Positions 45,343 through 55,207 are shown, numbered from the stretch's first letter. The stretch is DNA of 64,000 bases from a bacterium (GCA_028277985.1 JANQFG010000017.1:1-64000), one strand, 5' to 3'. A program made the numbers and translations. Notes: generated by a model from the sequence alone, not told the origin.

Positions 45343-46824
45343 TCACATCTTGTCTACGATCTTGTAAATGCGCTCTATACTGCCTCTCGCCTTGTAGGCA
45401 TAATCCCGGGCGTACCAGGAAGGATCTTGGGCGATCGCCTGATCGAGCAGGCGATTCGTATCGTCTTCCCCGATTTCACCGAGAGCCTGATAGACCTTGG
45501 TCCTTACGATCTGTTCCGGATCGGACACACCTTGCTTCAACGCGGACGTCACGATCGGGTCTCGGTGGTATCTCATCGCGATGAAAGCATAGTGACGTAC
45601 CGATGGGTCCGGATCCCTTGACAGCGATGCGAGGGTCTCGTACGAAAGTAGCGTCGAGCAATGAAGCAGACTCAAGTATCGCTTGGTCGCGTTCTTGGCC
45701 GAGGCATACTCGTACGCCTTCGTATTCGGATCCGCATTCAATGAACGAACAAGGTATCCATTGTAGAACCTGAGGGAAGGCAGAACAAGGACAACAGCGA
45801 ACAGCAGGAGGGCCGTTCCCTTGCTTCGATCATACACATCCTCGAGGAACAGGACGATTCGCGCGAACACGAGGAACAGAACCGCAAGGAACCCTCCCTT
45901 GAAGAACCAGCGAGTTCCTTTCCGAATCGCCTTGTTGTGGTCAAAATGCTTGCTCGCGTCCCGGACGAGCGTCTGTCCCATGGGCGCGGCTCCGGAAGCG
46001 GCATACAGGAAGGAGGGACAATCCGATTCCGTCTTGCTGATTACGAGCGAAGTGCTGGGCAGGGCGCAGGGGTCCGGATGTCTGAGCAGGAGAGTCCCGG
46101 AGGGTAGAGGCTCGGAAAACTCGATGCCTTCCGATATGGCGATGACCTTCTGGGCCTGATAGAAGACGGGTTTGATCGCGTGGGCCGCGAGAAGAGTGTG
46201 GTCGTAGTAGAAGTTGCTCAGCAGGGTCCCCGAAGGCAGGCCCATCAGCATATTTCGCACCGTCACGGAAGAGACGGTCCCGAGCGGAACGAAAGCCAAC
46301 AGGAAAGGGAGGGCGAAAAGGGCAAGCCTGGCGGGATTTCTCCTCTTCGTCTGCCCCCGCCTCTGAGCGTAGATCCAGGGGATCCAGAAGAAGGCAGGCG
46401 TAAGGGCGGCCCACAGGACCGACAGAACCGGTATTTCCCTGCTGAGCATCAGGAACAGGTAGAGGGGGATCAACAGCAAAGTAAGGACAGGATTGATCCA
46501 TTTGCCCCGGGTGCCTGTCACCCACGGGACGATCGACAGGGCGGAGGAAAAGAGCGCCGTCATTGAACCCAAGGTGACGCCGAAGAACAGCGCACTTCCG
46601 AGTTGGTGATGAAAGGCTTGAAGGTAGGGGGCCTCCGGTGAAATAACGACACGCATGTCGTTGCGCAGGAACCACTCCATCTTCGCCGCAACCAAGTCCG
46701 CGTGCGTCCGCACAAGGATCAGGCCGAAGACGGTATAGAGAAGGATGCACGCAAGGGTACCGAGAAGGATGCCGTTCAGAAGCCTTCCTAAGTCTCTTCC
46801 CTTCGAGGTGTCAAGGAGTCGCAA
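45343..46824 (-). CDS. Membrane protein with C-terminal HEAT-like repeats
   Basis: This protein of 493 residues has about seven helices in the first 350 residues and a periplasmic loop (about 190-270). The last 110 residues are HEAT-like repeats (SRDPDPSVRHYAFIAMRYHRDP, DPEQIVRTKVYQALGEIGEDD). The family is not recognised. It leads a tight operon with a GT-C transferase and a sulfatase-fold gene. The HEAT tail recalls that of the GT-C protein at 40523, so the repeats may bind a common partner. Confidence 0.7.
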   Translation of the reverse strand: MRLLDTSKGRDLGRLLNGILLGTLACILLYTVFGLILVRTHADLVAAKMEWFLRNDMRVVISPEAPYLQAFHHQLGSALFFGVTLGSMTALFSSALSIVPWVTGTRGKWINPVLTLLLIPLYLFLMLSREIPVLSVLWAALTPAFFWIPWIYAQRRGQTKRRNPARLALFALPFLLAFVPLGTVSSVTVRNMLMGLPSGTLLSNFYYDHTLLAAHAIKPVFYQAQKVIAISEGIEFSEPLPSGTLLLRHPDPCALPSTSLVISKTESDCPSFLYAASGAAPMGQTLVRDASKHFDHNKAIRKGTRWFFKGGFLAVLFLVFARIVLFLEDVYDRSKGTALLLFAVVLVLPSLRFYNGYLVRSLNADPNTKAYEYASAKNATKRYLSLLHCSTLLSYETLASLSRDPDPSVRHYAFIAMRYHRDPIVTSALKQGVSDPEQIVRTKVYQALGEIGEDDTNRLLDQAIAQDPSWYARDYAYKARGSIERIYKIVDKM

Positions 46825-46860
46825 TCTGTGCTGCCTCCGGGAGGGACGAGTCAGTGGGAT

Positions 46861-47640
46861 TCAGCCCCGGGCGGATCCGTTCGTGTCGTTCTTCCTCGGG
46901 GGGAAGAGTCGGGATGAGATCACCCCCATCCGGACGAGTCGATAGGTAAGCGCAGTGGCCAGGCATCCGAAGCCATAGGTGATGCTGCGTCTCAGGTTGA
47001 TGGAGGAGGCCTCCGGAAAGTACTTGGTCGGGCAGCTTATCTCTGCAATCGTGTGCCCGGACCAGAGGATCTGGGCCAGCATCTGGTTGTCGAACACGAA
47101 ATCATCCGAATTCACGTCAATGGGCAGGCTTTCCAGCAAGGGCCGGGAAAAAGCACGGTAACCCGTATGATATTCGGACAGCTTCGCGCTCATCAACAGA
47201 TTCCCTGCCAGGGTCAGAAAACGATTGGCCACGTATTTCCAGAGGGGCATGCCCCCGCGAAGGGCGTAGCCGCCCAGAATCCGGGATCCGAGCACACACG
47301 GGTACAGCTCGTTTCCGATGATGGCGGTCATGGCGGGAACGAGCTTGGGTGTGTACTGATAGTCCGGATGGACCATGATGATGATGTCCGCACCCTCCTC
47401 CAGGGCGAGTCGGTAACAGGTCTTCTGGTTCGCACCATACCCTCGATTCGCGGCATGGACATGGACCCGGACACCGGGAAGCGTCCCGGCTACGGCCACG
47501 GTCTCGTCCTGGCTCGCGTCATCCACGACGATGACCCGGTCGACGACCCCCTGGTCCATCAGTTCCTCATAGGTCTTTCGTACGGTCCTCGCGGCGTTGT
47601 AGGCCGGCATCACGACAACTACTTTCTTGTCCCTGAACAT
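46861..47640 (-). CDS. GT2 family glycosyltransferase (dolichol-phosphate mannosyltransferase-like)
   Basis: The 259 residues are a GT-A fold glycosyltransferase: VVVMPAYNAARTVRKTYEEL, VIVVDDASQDET, then HPDYQYTPKL, the DxD-equivalent region, and the YHTGYRAFSR segment. It resembles polyprenyl-phosphate sugar synthases that make the lipid-linked donors used by GT-C enzymes, which are plentiful nearby. ATG 47640 is preferred because GAGGTGAGC precedes it; the longer frame starts inside the next gene. Confidence 0.85.
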   Translation of the reverse strand: MFRDKKVVVVMPAYNAARTVRKTYEELMDQGVVDRVIVVDDASQDETVAVAGTLPGVRVHVHAANRGYGANQKTCYRLALEEGADIIIMVHPDYQYTPKLVPAMTAIIGNELYPCVLGSRILGGYALRGGMPLWKYVANRFLTLAGNLLMSAKLSEYHTGYRAFSRPLLESLPIDVNSDDFVFDNQMLAQILWSGHTIAEISCPTKYFPEASSINLRRSITYGFGCLATALTYRLVRMGVISSRLFPPRKNDTNGSARG

Positions 47641-47678
47641 GCTCACCTCGGCACGGTGCGTATGGATCGCGTTCGCAT

Positions 47679-49313
47679 CTACGGCTTTCTCTTGAAAACC
47701 GCCAGCCACAAGTCTGATTTCGGGGTATACCCGACGGCCTCCTCGTCCCATCGGTACAGGATTCGGTCCCATGACACCATATCGATTATACCGGCTATTT
47801 CGTAGAATTCATCCCGGTATCGTTCCGACCATCCGAAAATGCGGGTATTCGATTCGGGGCCGGCGAGCCAGGAAGTGGGAACGTTGACGAAAACCAGGAA
47901 CTTCGGGCGAGCCGTCTCGATCTCCTCGATCATCTCCTGTTGCATCACGTCGGCGAACTCGTGGTCTTCCATCAAGGCATAGGTGTAAATGTATCCGGTC
48001 GCCGCCCGTCTGCGGGCGTAGAAGTAGATCTGTGGTTCCGAGCCGATCACTGCGATACGGTCCTCCTCCGTCGTGTGTTCCCTCAGGTAACGGGCAATTT
48101 CCAGGGATTCCGGGAAAGGGTTGAGACCGTAGGTGGTTCTGCACGCCGTGAGGGGATCGGAAAAGAAGAGGAAACTCCTCTGGGTGTAAGCGCCCTGCAC
48201 GATCGACCCGATGATCACCAGGAAGGAGAGCGCCCTCCCCAGCTTGGCAGCCCGGGACCCTGTGAATAGATCTTCCAGGGCGGCCACGGCGACTCCCGAC
48301 AGAAGAGCGATCGCAGGCAGGAGCAGGATGAAGTAGTGAGGGCGGAAATAGAGGCCCGGACAGACCGCCAGAAACGAAAAGATCGTGAATCCGCCTACGA
48401 AGATGGCTCTTTTCCGCGCTTCCCGGTTCCAGGCCAATGCGGTCAAGCCGATCCCGGCGAGTATCCAGAGGAAGGGGGCGGAAAGGAACAGCATCACCGC
48501 TCTGCCTCTCAGGTTGTTCCATCCATCCGACAGAGGCAAACCGGTGACGTATGCCCGGGCGTATTCGAAGGTCCAGAACCAGAATTTTTCGAACACCCCT
48601 GCTCTCCATAGAATCAGACACGTCAAGCCGAAAGGCAGGAGCACACCGACAATGAACGCAAGGAGCCTTGTAGACAGGGGCTTCCATTCAAACGGCCGGA
48701 CCCTGAGTTCGGCATGCAATAGGTGCAAACCGGCAAACAGGATGAAGGCGACCCCCTGCTGTTTCATCAGGAAGGCGACGCCCAGAAGCGAGGCCCCTGC
48801 CAGGGTACGCCACGCCCCCCGTCTGGTTCCTGATCCCACGAGAAGCAGGATTCCGCCCAGAGCAGGCAGGAGAACGAAGTGTTCCGCGTTGGCAAAGATT
48901 CCCTGAACCGGCTGGCCAAGGCAGAGCAAGGCAAAGGCCGCCGCAGCCGTGAGCCCGCACACGGGCCCCAGCAAGCGGTTCGCGAGAAGGAATACGAGCA
49001 GGATGGTGCCCGCATTCAAGAGGAGCAGGCCCAGGTGGATGCCCCGATGCGTCTCTCCGAAGACGGCCTCGATCAAGGCGTAGGCTGCATAGGTTCCGGG
49101 AAGCTTCATGTTGTAGACGTTGCCGTAGGGAGGGGCCCCCTGCAGGATGAGCTGACCCGCGTATGCATATTCTCCCTCGTCTCTTTCCAGGGGCACGTCA
49201 ACGAGGCGGATGCGAACGGCCGCCGTCAGCAACAGGATTGCCATCAAACAGATCAGGGCCCAGGGGAATCGAGACCCCCTGTTCGTGCTCTGTTTGTCGT
49301 TACGTGAAGACAT
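47679..49313 (-). CDS. GT-C (GT39/ArnT-like) membrane glycosyltransferase
   Basis: The protein has 544 residues and about eleven helices. The first loop has DVPLERDEGEYAYAGQLILQG, the ER-DEG signature of ArnT/PMT-like enzymes, followed by NMKLPGTYAAYALIEAVFGET. A soluble domain ends the protein (RDEFYEIAGIIDMV). ATG 49313 is chosen for AAGGA nine bases ahead. The GT2 gene starts 38 bases after its stop on the same strand, so the two probably form a donor-and-transferase pair. Confidence 0.82.
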   Translation of the reverse strand: MSSRNDKQSTNRGSRFPWALICLMAILLLTAAVRIRLVDVPLERDEGEYAYAGQLILQGAPPYGNVYNMKLPGTYAAYALIEAVFGETHRGIHLGLLLLNAGTILLVFLLANRLLGPVCGLTAAAAFALLCLGQPVQGIFANAEHFVLLPALGGILLLVGSGTRRGAWRTLAGASLLGVAFLMKQQGVAFILFAGLHLLHAELRVRPFEWKPLSTRLLAFIVGVLLPFGLTCLILWRAGVFEKFWFWTFEYARAYVTGLPLSDGWNNLRGRAVMLFLSAPFLWILAGIGLTALAWNREARKRAIFVGGFTIFSFLAVCPGLYFRPHYFILLLPAIALLSGVAVAALEDLFTGSRAAKLGRALSFLVIIGSIVQGAYTQRSFLFFSDPLTACRTTYGLNPFPESLEIARYLREHTTEEDRIAVIGSEPQIYFYARRRAATGYIYTYALMEDHEFADVMQQEMIEEIETARPKFLVFVNVPTSWLAGPESNTRIFGWSERYRDEFYEIAGIIDMVSWDRILYRWDEEAVGYTPKSDLWLAVFKRKP

Positions 49314-49332
49314 CGCCGAGATTCCTTCGATT

Positions 49333-51651
49333 CTAGGATTCTCCGGGAGTGGTGCCGTTCGGGGGCTGCCGGAAGGGAAGCCCGGCACGGTATCCCTGCA
49401 ATCGTTCATTGAGAATCTTTGCCCGGCCCTCGGGTCCGGTGGGTGCGGCAAGTGCGATCGCCTCCTCGAGGGTTACGATTGCCTCTGAAAAGCGACCCGC
49501 CTCAGCGTAGGCCGCCGCCAGGGTATCGAGAAGGTCGATTTCTCTCCGGTCCAGAAGAGCGCAGGCCCGTTCGGCCAGCTCGACGGCCTCGGGCCCGTTG
49601 CGGACCATGGAATCCGGGTGGGTCGCCAGAATCCACGCGAGATTGTTGAGCGAGCCCGGGTCGTCCGGTCTCAGCCGAATCGCCTCACGATAATGTTTCA
49701 GCGCCTCCCTATGATTGCCCTTCTGCCCCAAGGCGATGGCCAGGACTCGGTGTGCCTCAGGCAGGTCGGAATCCAGGGCCAGAGCCTTGCGCAACTGGGC
49801 GATGGCCTCATCCAGCCTTCCTCTTCGGGCCAGCACGACACCCAGGTTGTCGTGGGCTCTCACGTATTCCGGATCGAGCAGCAGAGCTTCGTGATACTGG
49901 GCGATCGCCTCGTCGTCTCTGCCCTGCCGCGCCAGCAAGAAACCCAGGTTGTTGCGCAGTCCGGCGCTCTCTGGATTGAGCCTTACCGCTTCCCGGCAAT
50001 ACATCAGGGCCTGTTCCATGTTTCCCTGTTCCATCAGCGCGACCCCGAGTCGACTGTGAGCGTTCGGGTTCTCCGGGGCGAGCCGCAGTGCTTCACGATG
50101 GAAGGCAACCGCCTCATCGATTCTGCCCTGCCGGGCCCGAGCAATGCCCAGCTCGGTATGAGCCAGCGCGAATTGCGGGTTGCTCCGGATGGCTTCCTGA
50201 TAGTGTCGCACCGCTTCATCCAGCTCACCCTGTGCCGCCAATACGTTGCCTAGATTGCTGTGAGCAAGGGCATAGTCGGGGATGATCCGCAGGGCTTTCC
50301 TATAGTGCTCTGCCGCCTCGTCCAGTTTGCCTTTCACCTCGAGGGCGCGCCCGAGGTTGTTGTGGGCCGGCGCGTTGTTCTCCGTCACCTTCAAGACGCG
50401 TTCAAAAAGAGTGATCCCATCGCGCCAGTAGCCCGCCTGAATCCACGAGGTCGCCATACAGCCGAGGATCACAAGGGACGCGCTACCGGCGAGCCATGCG
50501 TGTCGGCGCTGCCAGCGTGCCGTCAGGTCGGCCACCCCCCAGGCCAGGATTATGAAGAGGCCGATCAGGGACACGTACGTGTATCGGTCCGCCATGGACT
50601 GCTTGCCCACCTGGACCAGCCCGATCACAGGGGCCAGGATCCCCAGGTACCAGAGCCAACCCATGATCAGGTAGCCCCGTTTCCGGCCTGCCCGAACGAT
50701 GAAGACGCTGATGGCTGCGATGATTGCACCGGCCCCGACCCAGAGCGCCGTGGGCAACAGCAGGCGGTAGGGATAGAATGCCGCCAGGCCACTCGGCCAG
50801 ATCATCTTCCCTATGTAGGCCACGTAGCTGACCAGCGCATTGGCGGCACGCTGGCCGAACGGCACCACGTGGGTGAGGTGCGTAGAACCCCCGCTCTGTT
50901 GGGCGATGAACGTCCACACGCTGGATGCAGCAACCAGGACAAAGAGCGGGATCTTCTCGACGACCAGCTGCAGCGCGCTGGTCTCCCGGCCATCTCGAGC
51001 CTCGCTGTCCCGGTCCTCGCTTTGCTCGGCCCCCATCCACCCTGCTAACCTAAGCCGCCTCAGGGGCCAATAGTCCAGAAGGAGCAACACGAAGGGCAGG
51101 GTCACGAGCATCGGCTTGGCCATCAGGCCGAGGGCCAGACACAGGAAGACCGGCACGTAGCGGGCCGGGCCGGGGCGTTCGACATACCAGCCATAGGCCC
51201 ACAGGGTGAGCATGAAGAAAAGGGTGCTCAATACATCCTTGCGTTCCGACACCCATGCCACGGACTCTACGTGGAGCGGATGCAGTGCGAACAGTGCCGC
51301 CACCATCGCACTCCTCCAGATAGCACCCGTCATGCGCCTCAGGACCAGGTAGAGGAGCATGCTGTTCAGTATGTGCAGGAGAACATTCACGAGGTGATGG
51401 TAGCCGGCTTCCAGCCCGAAGAGCTCACAGTCGAGCATATGAGAAAGCCACGTCAGGGGGTGCCAGTTGCTCGACCAGACGGCCGTGAAGGCCCAGCCGA
51501 GACTCTCGCCTGTCAACCCGTCCCGGACGTGGGGATTCGCGTAAACGTAGTGATCATCGTCGAAATTGACGAAGTCGTGGCGGGCCGTCTGACCGTAAAC
51601 CGCGAGCGTGGCCACAACAAGAAACAGACACACGGCAAGGTTACGCCGCAT
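49333..51651 (-). CDS. TMTC-like membrane TPR glycosyltransferase (copy 2)
   Basis: 772 residues. The N-terminal half (to about 400) is a membrane domain with FVNFDDDHYVYANPHV in the first loop and WHPLTWLSHMLDCELFGL after it, the pattern of TMTC-type proteins. The C-terminal half is eight to nine TPRs (AHNNLGRALEVKGKLDEAAEHYRKALRI and so on). Eukaryotic TMTC1-4 are O-mannosyltransferases acting on secreted proteins; bacterial members are not well studied. ATG 51651 has GAAGGAG seven bases ahead and is preferred over the upstream GTG 51672. It lies 24 bases after the paralogous gene. Confidence 0.82.
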   Translation of the reverse strand: MRRNLAVCLFLVVATLAVYGQTARHDFVNFDDDHYVYANPHVRDGLTGESLGWAFTAVWSSNWHPLTWLSHMLDCELFGLEAGYHHLVNVLLHILNSMLLYLVLRRMTGAIWRSAMVAALFALHPLHVESVAWVSERKDVLSTLFFMLTLWAYGWYVERPGPARYVPVFLCLALGLMAKPMLVTLPFVLLLLDYWPLRRLRLAGWMGAEQSEDRDSEARDGRETSALQLVVEKIPLFVLVAASSVWTFIAQQSGGSTHLTHVVPFGQRAANALVSYVAYIGKMIWPSGLAAFYPYRLLLPTALWVGAGAIIAAISVFIVRAGRKRGYLIMGWLWYLGILAPVIGLVQVGKQSMADRYTYVSLIGLFIILAWGVADLTARWQRRHAWLAGSASLVILGCMATSWIQAGYWRDGITLFERVLKVTENNAPAHNNLGRALEVKGKLDEAAEHYRKALRIIPDYALAHSNLGNVLAAQGELDEAVRHYQEAIRSNPQFALAHTELGIARARQGRIDEAVAFHREALRLAPENPNAHSRLGVALMEQGNMEQALMYCREAVRLNPESAGLRNNLGFLLARQGRDDEAIAQYHEALLLDPEYVRAHDNLGVVLARRGRLDEAIAQLRKALALDSDLPEAHRVLAIALGQKGNHREALKHYREAIRLRPDDPGSLNNLAWILATHPDSMVRNGPEAVELAERACALLDRREIDLLDTLAAAYAEAGRFSEAIVTLEEAIALAAPTGPEGRAKILNERLQGYRAGLPFRQPPNGTTPGES

Positions 51652-51675
51652 TCCATGGCTCCTTCGTTGCACGCA

Positions 51676-54042
51676 TCATTGCCCGGGCCCCTGTTCTCTG
51701 CTCTCGCGGTGAGGACGTCCTGCCCTGTACCCCTGCAACCGTGCCTCCAGCTGGGATGCCCGCCGGTCCGGGGTGGCGGAAGGAGCGAGCACAAGGGCCT
51801 GCTCGAGCGTTGCGACAGCCTCCGAAAAGCGACCCGCCTCTGCATAGGCCGCCGCCAGGGTGTCGAGAAGGTTGGGCTCCTTCTGTCCCCAGAGGGAACA
51901 GGCTTTTTCCGCCAACCTTACCGCCTCTGCGCCGTTTCGGAGGTCAGGGTCCGGATGGGTTGCCCGGATCCACGCCAGGTTGTTGTAGGCGCCCGGGTCG
52001 CCCGGTCGCAACCGGATCGCTTCGCTGTAGTGGAAGGCAGCTTCCTTGTGTTTTCCCTGGTCGGCCAGGACAACGGCCAGCCTTCCGTGGGCTTCGAAAT
52101 ACTCGGAATTGCCGGCCAGGGCGTTGCGAAAATGGCTGATCGCCTCGCCCGGTTCGCCTTTCCCTGCCGACAAGCCGCCGAGTTCATAGTGTGCCCTGGC
52201 ATATGCCGGGTCGATGCGGATGGCTTCCCGGTAGTGGCCGGTTGCTTCCTCGACCCTATCGAGCTGTGCCAGTAGAGCTCCTAGGTTGAAGTGACCGTCG
52301 GCGTAGCTAGGGTCGAGCCGCAACGCCTCGCGAAGGTGGACGATCGCCTCGTCCCGGTTGCCCTGCTGGGCAAGGGCAAGGCCCAGGTTGTTGTGTGGCT
52401 GGGCGAACTCCGGATCGATCCGGATGGCTTCCCGGTAGTGTGCCATCCCCTCTTCCGGTCTGCCCGCCGACATCAAGGCATTGCCCAGATTGCTGTGTGT
52501 GGCGGCCTGTTCCGGGTGGATACGCAGAGCCTCCTCATAGTGTTCAATCGCCTTCTCTGTTTCTCCCTGAAGCATGAACTCGTTTCCCAGGTTGTTGTGT
52601 GCCTTGGCCGATGCCGACTTGGCTCCCAGGGCCTGCTCGAGATGCCGGATCCCCTCCTCTCGTTCTCCTTGCTCGATCAGGGCGTTTCCGAGATTGCCGT
52701 GTGCCGTGTCCAGAGTGGGATCGATTCGGAGGGCTGCCCTGTAATGGTGGATCGCCTCTTCTGTCCTTCCCCTTTCCGCCAAGGCAAGACCGAGGTTGCT
52801 ATGGGCCAGGGCGTTTCCTTCGGTGACCTCCAAAGCTTGTCCGAACAGGGTGACCCCATCCCGCCAGAGGCCCACTCGAAACCACGTGCCCACCATACAG
52901 GCAATGAGGACCCCTCCGATCCCCGATGTGAGCAGTACACGGCCACGCCGCGAGTTTGACGCCAGGTCGGCCAGCCCCCAGACGCCCATCAGGAAGAGCC
53001 CGATCAGCGGCACATAGGTATATCGGTCCGCCATGGATTGCTTGCCCACCTGGACCAGGCCGATGACCGGAATGAGCGTTCCCAAATACCAGAACCACCC
53101 GACGGGCATGTAGCGATACCGCCAGCTCAGCCCGATGACCAGAGCGGTCACACCGACCAGCAGGAGCGCCGGCACCAACCATTCTGCGGTTGATACAGAG
53201 TCCCGGTAGGGATAGAAGAAGGCCAGGTTCCGGGGCCAGAGCATCTTGCCCACATAGGTCCCATAACTGGCTGCGGCGTTGGCCGCACGATGGCCGAGCG
53301 GAACCGCATCGATCGCCGCAGTGGCGCCTCCACGCTGCTGGGCGACGAGCGTCGCCAAGCTGGAGGCTGCAACCAGGGCGAAGAGCGGGATCTTTTCGAC
53401 CAGGAGCCGCTTCAGGCTCAACCCTTCTCCTTCCTTAGGACGAAACCGACCCAGGGGCCAGAAGTCGAGCAGGAGCAGCACAAAGGGGGCGGTTACCAGC
53501 ATCGGTTTGGCCAGGAGCCCCAGCCCCAGCGCCACAACGACCGGTCCTATCCGGACCGGGGAAGGGCGGGCAACATAGAAGGCGTAAGCCCACAGTGTCA
53601 GCATGAAGAAGAGGGTGCTCAGGACATCCTTCCGCTCCGACACCCACGCGACCGACTCCACATGCAAGGGGTGCAGGGCAAACAGCGCTGCCACGGCCGC
53701 ACTCCTCCAGACGGCCCCGGTCATCCGCCTTAGGACGAGGTAGAGCAGCATGCTGTTGAGGATGTGCAGGAGGACGTTGACGAGATGGTGGTACCCGGGT
53801 CGCAACCCAAAAAGCTCACAATCCAGCATGTGGGACAACCACGTCAAGGGGTGCCAGTTGCCGGCCCAGAGGGTCGTGAAGGCCCAGCCCGCCCCTTCCC
53901 ACGTGAGGCCTCTTCGTACGTGTGTATTTTCATACACGTACTCGTGGTCGTCGTACTGGATGAACTCGTGGCCGATCGTCTGGCCGTACACGGCGGCCGT
54001 GCACACTAGGAGCAGCAGACATACGGCAAGGTCGCGCCTCAT
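51676..54042 (-). CDS. TMTC-like membrane TPR glycosyltransferase (copy 1)
   Basis: The 788 residues follow the same plan as the next gene downstream: membrane domain with FIQYDDHEYVYENTHV and WHPLTWLSHMLDCELFGL, then nine or ten TPRs. The membrane domains are highly similar (the stretch around HHLVNVLLHILNSMLLYLVL is identical), while the TPR parts are more diverged, so this is a tandem duplication. The ATG has AAAGGA nine bases ahead. It is the first gene of the minus-strand glycan cluster and faces away from the secreted-protein array. Confidence 0.82.
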   Translation of the reverse strand: MRRDLAVCLLLLVCTAAVYGQTIGHEFIQYDDHEYVYENTHVRRGLTWEGAGWAFTTLWAGNWHPLTWLSHMLDCELFGLRPGYHHLVNVLLHILNSMLLYLVLRRMTGAVWRSAAVAALFALHPLHVESVAWVSERKDVLSTLFFMLTLWAYAFYVARPSPVRIGPVVVALGLGLLAKPMLVTAPFVLLLLDFWPLGRFRPKEGEGLSLKRLLVEKIPLFALVAASSLATLVAQQRGGATAAIDAVPLGHRAANAAASYGTYVGKMLWPRNLAFFYPYRDSVSTAEWLVPALLLVGVTALVIGLSWRYRYMPVGWFWYLGTLIPVIGLVQVGKQSMADRYTYVPLIGLFLMGVWGLADLASNSRRGRVLLTSGIGGVLIACMVGTWFRVGLWRDGVTLFGQALEVTEGNALAHSNLGLALAERGRTEEAIHHYRAALRIDPTLDTAHGNLGNALIEQGEREEGIRHLEQALGAKSASAKAHNNLGNEFMLQGETEKAIEHYEEALRIHPEQAATHSNLGNALMSAGRPEEGMAHYREAIRIDPEFAQPHNNLGLALAQQGNRDEAIVHLREALRLDPSYADGHFNLGALLAQLDRVEEATGHYREAIRIDPAYARAHYELGGLSAGKGEPGEAISHFRNALAGNSEYFEAHGRLAVVLADQGKHKEAAFHYSEAIRLRPGDPGAYNNLAWIRATHPDPDLRNGAEAVRLAEKACSLWGQKEPNLLDTLAAAYAEAGRFSEAVATLEQALVLAPSATPDRRASQLEARLQGYRAGRPHRESREQGPGQ

Positions 54043-54744
54043 GAATCGGGTTCCTTTCCGATGAGGGCCGCCGTGGCCGGAGAACGAATCCTGGTGCGTC
54101 GAGAACCCGGGCGGACCCGGGCAGATCGGGTATGGCGCTGCCTAGGGACTACTATACGGCGCGAAAGAAAACCTCGTCAACGTTGTGTCAGGGTCCGCAT
54201 CGGCTGCCCGGCGTTGCGGCGTTCCGTGGACGCTGTCGAGCAGAAGGGGGCCGGGCCGGGTAAGAACGGGTGGACGAGAATGAATGTGCCGCTGATGAAC
54301 CATGAATGTGTAGTCGAGGAATCGGCTCTGCAAACCAGAACATGCCGGGGACAGGTAGCCATGCCGGGGTATATAATACAACGAAGTGCTAACAAAAATA
54401 AGGGTTTGATTTCTTGGCCGGCGCGGGCACCCGGCAGGCCGAAGGACGAGAAGGCCGCCCGGGAAGGTACAACCGATCTTCGGTTTCCTCGGGACCTTCG
54501 ACCGAACGGGCAAAGTCAGAGGCCGTGACCGTCCGTTTTGCCGGCAAGGCACATCTCTCGCCGCAACCGGGCGCCCTGCGGGAGTCTGGCGCGATGGACC
54601 TTTCAGGGTGCCCGGCCAGGTGGGCGTGAGGTCGGACAAGTTTCGGAAGGTGTCATCGGGGAGAGTCCGGTATCGTGGCCGGTGTGTGAAGAGCAAAACG
54701 GACACGCAAATTGATAAAACACAATTTGTTATCGAGAAATCTGC
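54043..54744. other. 700-base non-coding divergent region
   Basis: No gene can be supported. Open frames on both strands here are Arg-rich and lack ribosome sites. AT-rich patches occur at 54363-54412 and 54705-54740 (TTGATAAAACACAATTTGTT), the latter directly upstream of the first array promoter and possibly an UP element. I see no further structure. Confidence 0.4.
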
Positions 54745-54774
54745 TTGACAAGTCGGAAGCGAACCGTGTACACT
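54745..54774 (+). promoter_or_regulatory. Promoter of array gene 1
   Basis: TTGACA (54745-54750) and TACACT (54769-54774) are 18 bases apart, close to the sigma70 consensus. The same arrangement stands before genes 2, 3 and 4. Transcription should start near 54781, giving an untranslated leader of more than 400 bases. Confidence 0.75.
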
Positions 54775-54963
54775 CACCCGTAATGCCGAGACTGAATAAA
54801 ATATTGTACTATGTGAAGTAAAATCTCGGCCTCGTGGCCCTGCGGGCCACGACGTACCCTACCAAGGCGAATAGGGGCCCATCCAAGGCAGAGACAACGG
54901 ATCTCCATTTCTTTCGAGTTCGTCGACGAAATGGGGGAGGTGAAACGCCCAGTCCATTCGCAT

Positions 54964-55087
54964 GTGCCGAGAAGGCGCATTTCCCTAGAAAAAGCCACAC
55001 CCAGCGCGAGCTGGGGTCGGAAAACCTTAGGGTCTCTCCTTGAACGAGACAGCCGGGTTGCCAGGGAAAGGGAACCCGGCTGTTTTT
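54964..55087 (+). promoter_or_regulatory. GEMM-like (c-di-GMP-I family) aptamer with terminator, leader 1
   Basis: The segment from TGCCGAG to GGTTGCC (54964-55061) has a hairpin CCCAGC-GCGA-GCTGGG (55000-55015) with a GNRA loop. A junction GGAAAACCTTAGG follows, then TCTC/GAGA, then AGCCGGGTTGCC, the 3' signature of GEMM riboswitches. CAGCCGGGTT (55050-55059) also pairs perfectly over ten bases with AACCCGGCTG (55073-55082), followed by TTTTT, a textbook terminator. So the aptamer's 3' strand and the terminator are mutually exclusive, the usual transcriptional switch layout. The junctions differ from the GEMM consensus, so the ligand is not certain. Confidence 0.6.
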
Positions 55088-55115
55088 GGTTTGTGGAGCG
55101 GGATGAAAGCTTCTT

Positions 55116-55158
55116 GGCGATCGGAAAGGGGGTGATGCCGGGCAAAGACAGAGAGTAG
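55116..55158 (+). promoter_or_regulatory. Hairpin with 16S-complementary loop and mini-ORF, leader 1
   Basis: GGC-G-ATC (55116-55122) pairs with GATGCC (55134-55139), leaving GGAAAGGGGGT in the loop, a near match to the 16S 3' end complement. It is followed by ATG-CCG-GGC-AAA-GAC-AGA-GAG-TAG, a seven-codon mini-ORF. The gene's own start is 50 bases downstream with a separate ribosome site. Confidence 0.45.
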
Positions 55159-55207
55159 AGATGTGACCTACGATTCGATTCAATCTCTTGAAAAGGGGGT
55201 AGAGAAG

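Noticed and set aside
54061..54777. Possible genes of about 155 and 211 codons between the TMTC and array loci
   Set aside because: Arg/Pro/Cys-rich translations, no ribosome site and no similarity that I recognise; treated as non-coding.
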